Source: Thermoleophilia bacterium
GTDB lineage: Bacteria > Actinomycetota > Thermoleophilia > Gaiellales > Gaiellaceae
Direction of reading: 5' to 3'
Assembly: GCA_013362295.1 (NCBI GenBank)
Contig: JABFWJ010000026.1
Span: 1-7,375 of the forward strand
Length of the DNA: 7,375 nucleotides
This document shows, one piece after another, positions 4,394 through 7,375 of the stretch. A program made the position numbers and the translations under genes. Position 1 is the stretch's first letter. Each line of letters begins with the position of its first letter. The notes beneath the pieces were generated by a model. The model was not told the DNA's origin. It did no database searches and saw only the letters and a program-made list of their open reading frames with translations.

Positions 4394-5827
4394 GTGGCCC
4401 GCCTCTCCACCTGGTCCGCCGCCGCGGCCCTGCTCGCCGTGCTTGTCTGCGCAGCCGGCGCGGGCGCCGGCGGGCGCAACTGGGCCGCGCCGGAGATCCG
4501 CGCGGTCACGCAGGCCGGCGTGCTCGGCACATCGGCTGCGACGTTCGCCCCCGACGCGCCCCTGACGCAGAATGCGCTCGCCGCGGCAATCGCCGCCGCC
4601 GACGGCGTCCAGCACCCCCCGTTGCCGCCCACGCCGAAACCCGGGCCGCTCACGATCCTCTCCACGATCCCGGCGAACGCGATCGTCGGAGGCAGCACCG
4701 ACCTCGAGGTCGAGGTGCCGGGACGCGAGGTCGACCATGTCGACTTCGCGCTCGACGGGACGGGCCTGCACACGGAGCGGCAGCCCCCGTACGAGCTCCA
4801 GCTCGACATGAGCTCGCTCGCCGACGGCCCGCACCAGCTCGCCGTGAACGTCGCGTTCGGCGGCGGCGGGTACGCGGTCGCGGTCTGGCCGATCACGGTC
4901 GCGAACGCGGACGGCGCGCAGCTCACGCTCCTCGGTCCGGCGGCGGCGGTCCCGGTCACGAAGTCGTGGCTTCCCGCGCCGCGCACGCAGTCCGCCGGCG
5001 CTCCGGTCGTCCGCCGGGTTCTCTACCGGGCGACGGTGCCGTCGCAGCCGGTGTCGATCAAGCAGCTCGATGCCGCGCTCGTCGGCTACCTGGGGCTCGC
5101 CGGAGCTGCGCGCGAGATCCAGCGCACGCTGCAGGACGCAGGCCTCCAGCCGCCGGCGAACACCGGGACCGAGGCCGTTGCCCGGATGCTCGGGTTGCGC
5201 CTCAACCACCCTGCCGGCGACGACGACCTCGAGCTCCTCCCGTACCAGCCGGCGACACGGGCGGAGGCGGCGTGGTCGTTCGCGCAGCTCCTCCGGCTCG
5301 ACCAGTGGGCGACGGACTCAGTGCAGCACGCGGCCGACGCCTTCACGCTGCCCGAGCTGACGGACTGGCAGCGGCGCGTGCTCACGACCGCAGTGCACTA
5401 CGTCGGGTATCCGTACGTCTGGGGCGGCACGAGCCCGACGGCCGAGACGCTCTTCGGCGTCCATTCGGTCGGCGGCTTCGACTGCTCGGGCTTCGTGTGG
5501 CGCGTGTACAAGCTGACGCCGTACGCAGGCGCCCCGGGTCTCGCGGGCGTGCTCCGCGGCCGGACGACCTACCAGATGAGCGGGGAGGTGCCGCGCGGCG
5601 CACTCGTGCCGGCGGCCAAGCTCCAGCCCGGCGACGTGATGTTCTTCGGCGCGCACGGACGCAGCTCGAAGCCCAGCGAGGTCGACCACACGGCCCTCTA
5701 CCTGGGCAACGGCTGGTTCATCCAGTCGAGCGGGCAAGGCGTGACGCTCCTACCGTTCGACGGCTGGTACGCGCACAGCTACGCCTGGGGCCGCAGGCCC
5801 CTCCGGGAAGCCGGCCTGGACGACTAG
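4394..5827 (+). CDS. Secreted NlpC/P60 peptidoglycan hydrolase with SLH-like and Ig-like segments
   Basis: The 477-aa protein has an N-terminal Sec signal (ARLSTW, then AAAALLAVLVCAAGAGAGG) without a proper lipobox. Next come an SLH-like stretch (about 29-70, WAAPEIRAVTQAGVLG), a beta-rich Ig-like segment (about 80-175, with VDFALDGTGLHTERQPPYE and SSLADGPHQLAV) and a second SLH-like stretch near 285-310 (YQPATRAEAAWSFAQLL). The C-terminal NlpC/P60 domain spans about 325-475. Its catalytic cysteine is Cys364 in GGFDCSGFVWRVY and its histidine is His432 in VDHTALYLGNGWF, with Gln444 a likely third polar residue. The family cleaves D-Glu to diamino-acid bonds in peptidoglycan stem peptides outside the membrane. 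GTG 4394 is chosen because the signal sequence begins directly after it; the Shine-Dalgarno is weak. A terminator upstream implies its own promoter, which I could not identify in the 41 bp between them. Confidence 0.9.
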   Translation: MARLSTWSAAAALLAVLVCAAGAGAGGRNWAAPEIRAVTQAGVLGTSAATFAPDAPLTQNALAAAIAAADGVQHPPLPPTPKPGPLTILSTIPANAIVGGSTDLEVEVPGREVDHVDFALDGTGLHTERQPPYELQLDMSSLADGPHQLAVNVAFGGGGYAVAVWPITVANADGAQLTLLGPAAAVPVTKSWLPAPRTQSAGAPVVRRVLYRATVPSQPVSIKQLDAALVGYLGLAGAAREIQRTLQDAGLQPPANTGTEAVARMLGLRLNHPAGDDDLELLPYQPATRAEAAWSFAQLLRLDQWATDSVQHAADAFTLPELTDWQRRVLTTAVHYVGYPYVWGGTSPTAETLFGVHSVGGFDCSGFVWRVYKLTPYAGAPGLAGVLRGRTTYQMSGEVPRGALVPAAKLQPGDVMFFGAHGRSSKPSEVDHTALYLGNGWFIQSSGQGVTLLPFDGWYAHSYAWGRRPLREAGLDD

Positions 5828-5907
5828 CTGCGGAGGCCGATCGTGATCGCGGCGATCGCGCCTGCGAAGCAGAGCCCCGTCAGGGCCGCGACGAATCCGA
5901 GTGACAT
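5824..5907 (-). CDS. Possible 27-aa single-pass membrane peptide
   Basis: ATG 5907 to TAG 5824 on the minus strand encodes MSLGFVAALTGLCFAG then AIAAITIGLRS, one hydrophobic segment ending in a basic tail. GGGGAGA lies 3 nt before the ATG, a usable though close Shine-Dalgarno. The frame converges on the NlpC/P60 gene and overlaps its stop by 3 bp. I recognise no family. Being short, it could be chance, but the coherent membrane segment and the ribosome site in a gap otherwise without genes make it worth annotating. It would be a small membrane protein with an unknown role. Confidence 0.42.
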   Translation of the reverse strand: MSLGFVAALTGLCFAGAIAAITIGLRS

Positions 5908-5931
5908 CTCTCTCCCCGAAGAAGGCGATTG

Positions 5932-5943
5932 ACGACAGGTCGT
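5932..5943. promoter_or_regulatory. Small palindrome in the gap before the histidine kinase
   Basis: ACGAC-AG-GTCGT is a perfect 5-bp-arm inverted repeat 25 bp upstream of the small membrane peptide ATG and 60 bp before the kinase start. It could be an operator serving either direction; nothing else in the sequence supports this. Arms this short occur by chance in GC-rich DNA. Confidence 0.25.
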
Positions 5944-6003
5944 GATTCCTGATTCCCGTTGTTGCAAACACAAGAGCGGGCTCGCACACTTGAAATACAC
6001 CCG

Positions 6004-7375
6004 GTGGCTCATTCGACCCGACTGCATCTTCGTTTCGCCCTCGCGACCGCCGCGGTGATCGCGACGGCCGGCGGCGCGCTCCTCTGGTACGTCCAGCGAC
6101 AGGAGGTCCGGCAGGCGGAGCGGACGGTGGCGAGTCGGGCGAAGTACGCCGAGGAGAGCATCCTCCGCAACGAGCTGCGCCCCTCGGACCTCCGGCGACC
6201 CGTGACCGGCTCGCGCCTGAAGACGCTCGATGTGCTCTTCGAGCAGCACGTGCTCGTCGACGGGGGCCTGCGGGTCAAGCTCTATCGGAGGCCCGACGGC
6301 GTCGTCACCTACTCCAACGCGCATTCGCTGATCGGGCAGCCGAACGACGACCCCGACGAGTTCCGGCGCGTGCTCGGCGGTGCCACCGTGCGCGACGTGG
6401 CGCAGCTGAACCACGAAGGGGGACCGGGAAAAGACGTCAAGGCGCTCGAGGTGTACGTACCACTCCAACTCCGCGGCGCGGCCCGGCCCGCAGGCGTCTT
6501 CGAGCTCTATCAGTCGTATGCCCCGGTTGCCTCGACGGTCCGGTCCTTCCTGCTGCCGTTCGCGTCGCTGCTGTTCCTCGCGCTGATCGGGCTCTGGGTG
6601 ACGCTCTTCCCGCTCGTGCAGCGCATGGTGCGCGCGACCGAGCGCGACCGCGCTGCGCGCCGCACCGCCGAGCGTGCGCTCGAGGAGACGTCCGAGCAGC
6701 TGCGCCAAGCGCAGAAGATGGACGCGATCGGGCGGCTCGCGGGGGGCGTCGCGCACGACTTCAACAATCTCCTGCTCGCGATCAACGGCTACGCGGAGTT
6801 CCTGTCCTCCTCGCTGACGGACACGGAGCAGAAGCGGTATGCCGACGAGATCCGCGCTGCCGGTGACCGCGCGGCGGAGCTGACGCACCAGCTCCTCGCC
6901 TTCAGCCGCCGCCAGGTGCTGCAGACGCGCGTCGTGAACCTGAACGACTGCGTGCGCGACATCGAATCGATGCTGCGCCGCCTCCTCGGCGGCGTGACCG
7001 TCGTGCTCGACCTCGATCAGGGCCTGCACACGGTCGAGGCCGACCCCAGCCAGATCGGACAGGTGCTCCTCAACCTCGTCGTGAACGCCCGCGACAGCAT
7101 GTCGGGGCGCGGGACGCTCACGATCTCGACGCGCAACGACGGCGCAGACGTCGTGCTCGAGGTCTCCGACGACGGGGCCGGCATGAACGACGAGACCCGC
7201 GGGCGCATCTTCGAGCCGTTCTTCACGACGAAGCCGGTCGGCAGCGGCACCGGGCTCGGCCTCTCGACGGTCTACGGCATCGTCACGCAGAGCGGCGGCT
7301 CGATCGACGTGCGCTCGGAGCCTGGGCGCGGCGCGACGTTCACGGTGCGGCTGCCGGAAACCGCCGCAGACCCCG
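6004..7375 (+). CDS. Membrane sensor histidine kinase (partial, 3' end beyond the window)
   Basis: From GTG 6004 the frame stays open for 457 codons to the window edge. Order: a first membrane segment at about residues 10-30 (FALATAAVIATAGGALLWYV), an extracytoplasmic sensor of about 150 residues that I cannot assign to a family, and a second membrane segment at about 182-205. A charged helical linker follows, then the phosphoacceptor H-box GGVAHDFNNLL with His251. The ATP-binding domain shows Asn357 and Asn361 in LLNLVVNARDSM, SDDGAGM at 388-394, FEPFFTTK at 403-410 and GTGLGLSTVYGIV from 415. It would autophosphorylate on His251 in response to an outside signal and pass phosphate to a response regulator. 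The HDFNNLL box is typical of kinases that often carry a C-terminal receiver, which may lie beyond the edge. There is no Shine-Dalgarno before the GTG; TGAAAT at 5991-5996 could be a -10 of a leaderless message. Confidence 0.92.
   Translation, partial: MAHSTRLHLRFALATAAVIATAGGALLWYVQRQEVRQAERTVASRAKYAEESILRNELRPSDLRRPVTGSRLKTLDVLFEQHVLVDGGLRVKLYRRPDGVVTYSNAHSLIGQPNDDPDEFRRVLGGATVRDVAQLNHEGGPGKDVKALEVYVPLQLRGAARPAGVFELYQSYAPVASTVRSFLLPFASLLFLALIGLWVTLFPLVQRMVRATERDRAARRTAERALEETSEQLRQAQKMDAIGRLAGGVAHDFNNLLLAINGYAEFLSSSLTDTEQKRYADEIRAAGDRAAELTHQLLAFSRRQVLQTRVVNLNDCVRDIESMLRRLLGGVTVVLDLDQGLHTVEADPSQIGQVLLNLVVNARDSMSGRGTLTISTRNDGADVVLEVSDDGAGMNDETRGRIFEPFFTTKPVGSGTGLGLSTVYGIVTQSGGSIDVRSEPGRGATFTVRLPETAADP

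Noticed and set aside
4045..5904. 619-codon plus-strand open frame starting MVNERGMSHILVV and containing a Cys-rich CCWMCC stretch
   Set aside because: It runs through the divergent promoter region, the peptide gene, the terminator and the NlpC/P60 gene in another frame, is rich in Arg/Ala/Pro as expected of a GC-rich shadow frame, and has no ribosome site.
5824..7029. 401-codon minus-strand frame opposite the histidine kinase
   Set aside because: Most of it is antisense to the H-box and ATP-binding domain of the kinase. Only its last 27 codons, with their own ATG and ribosome site, look like a possible gene and are annotated separately.

Overview
The window is very GC-rich, has strong codon bias towards G/C in third positions, uses GTG starts and apparently short or absent leaders, and carries an XRE-TPR regulator, an NlpC/P60 hydrolase and a ROK-controlled sugar importer. 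This fits a high-GC soil-type actinomycete (Actinomycetota, possibly Thermoleophilia-like); the placement is inference from composition and gene content, not from a marker gene.

Layout. (1) Positions 1-1395, minus strand: a secreted ABC sugar-binding protein, followed downstream by a 32-bp-period tandem repeat. The repeat looks like a duplicated translation start of the next gene, of which only 11 codons lie in the window. (2) 1396-1515: a divergent control region with a minus-strand promoter and two related 17-bp inverted-repeat sites, one at each gene. (3) 1516-2655, plus: a ROK-family repressor that very likely controls the importer. (4) 2656-2765: the convergent gap with two 31-nt hairpins in mirror orientation (a REP/BIME-like element). 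(5) 2766-4064, minus: a 432-aa regulator with an XRE helix-turn-helix followed by a long TPR array. (6) 4065-4352: a divergent region, a 27-codon gene with an ideal ribosome binding site encoding a signal-peptide-like precursor that ends in SADVTYWP, and a strong rho-independent terminator. (7) 4394-5827, plus: a secreted NlpC/P60 cell-wall hydrolase with SLH-like and Ig-like segments. (8) 5824-5907, minus: a possible 27-codon single-membrane-segment protein. (9) 6004 to the window end, plus: a membrane histidine kinase with an extracytoplasmic sensor, cut by the window edge.

The most interesting unit is (5)+(6). The architecture of an XRE-TPR regulator divergent from a tiny exported peptide gene is that of RRNPP peptide quorum-sensing systems (Rgg/SHP, PlcR/PapR, NprR/NprX), which are known essentially from Firmicutes. 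Here it appears in a high-GC actinomycete-like background with its own promoter, RBS, terminator and palindromic candidate operators. The functional link is inference; the gene structures are read directly.

The sugar-importer half is more conventional: the ROK protein would bind the paired sites and block the binding-protein promoter until a sugar ligand is present. The hydrolase, the tiny membrane protein and the kinase are neighbours with no demonstrated common role.
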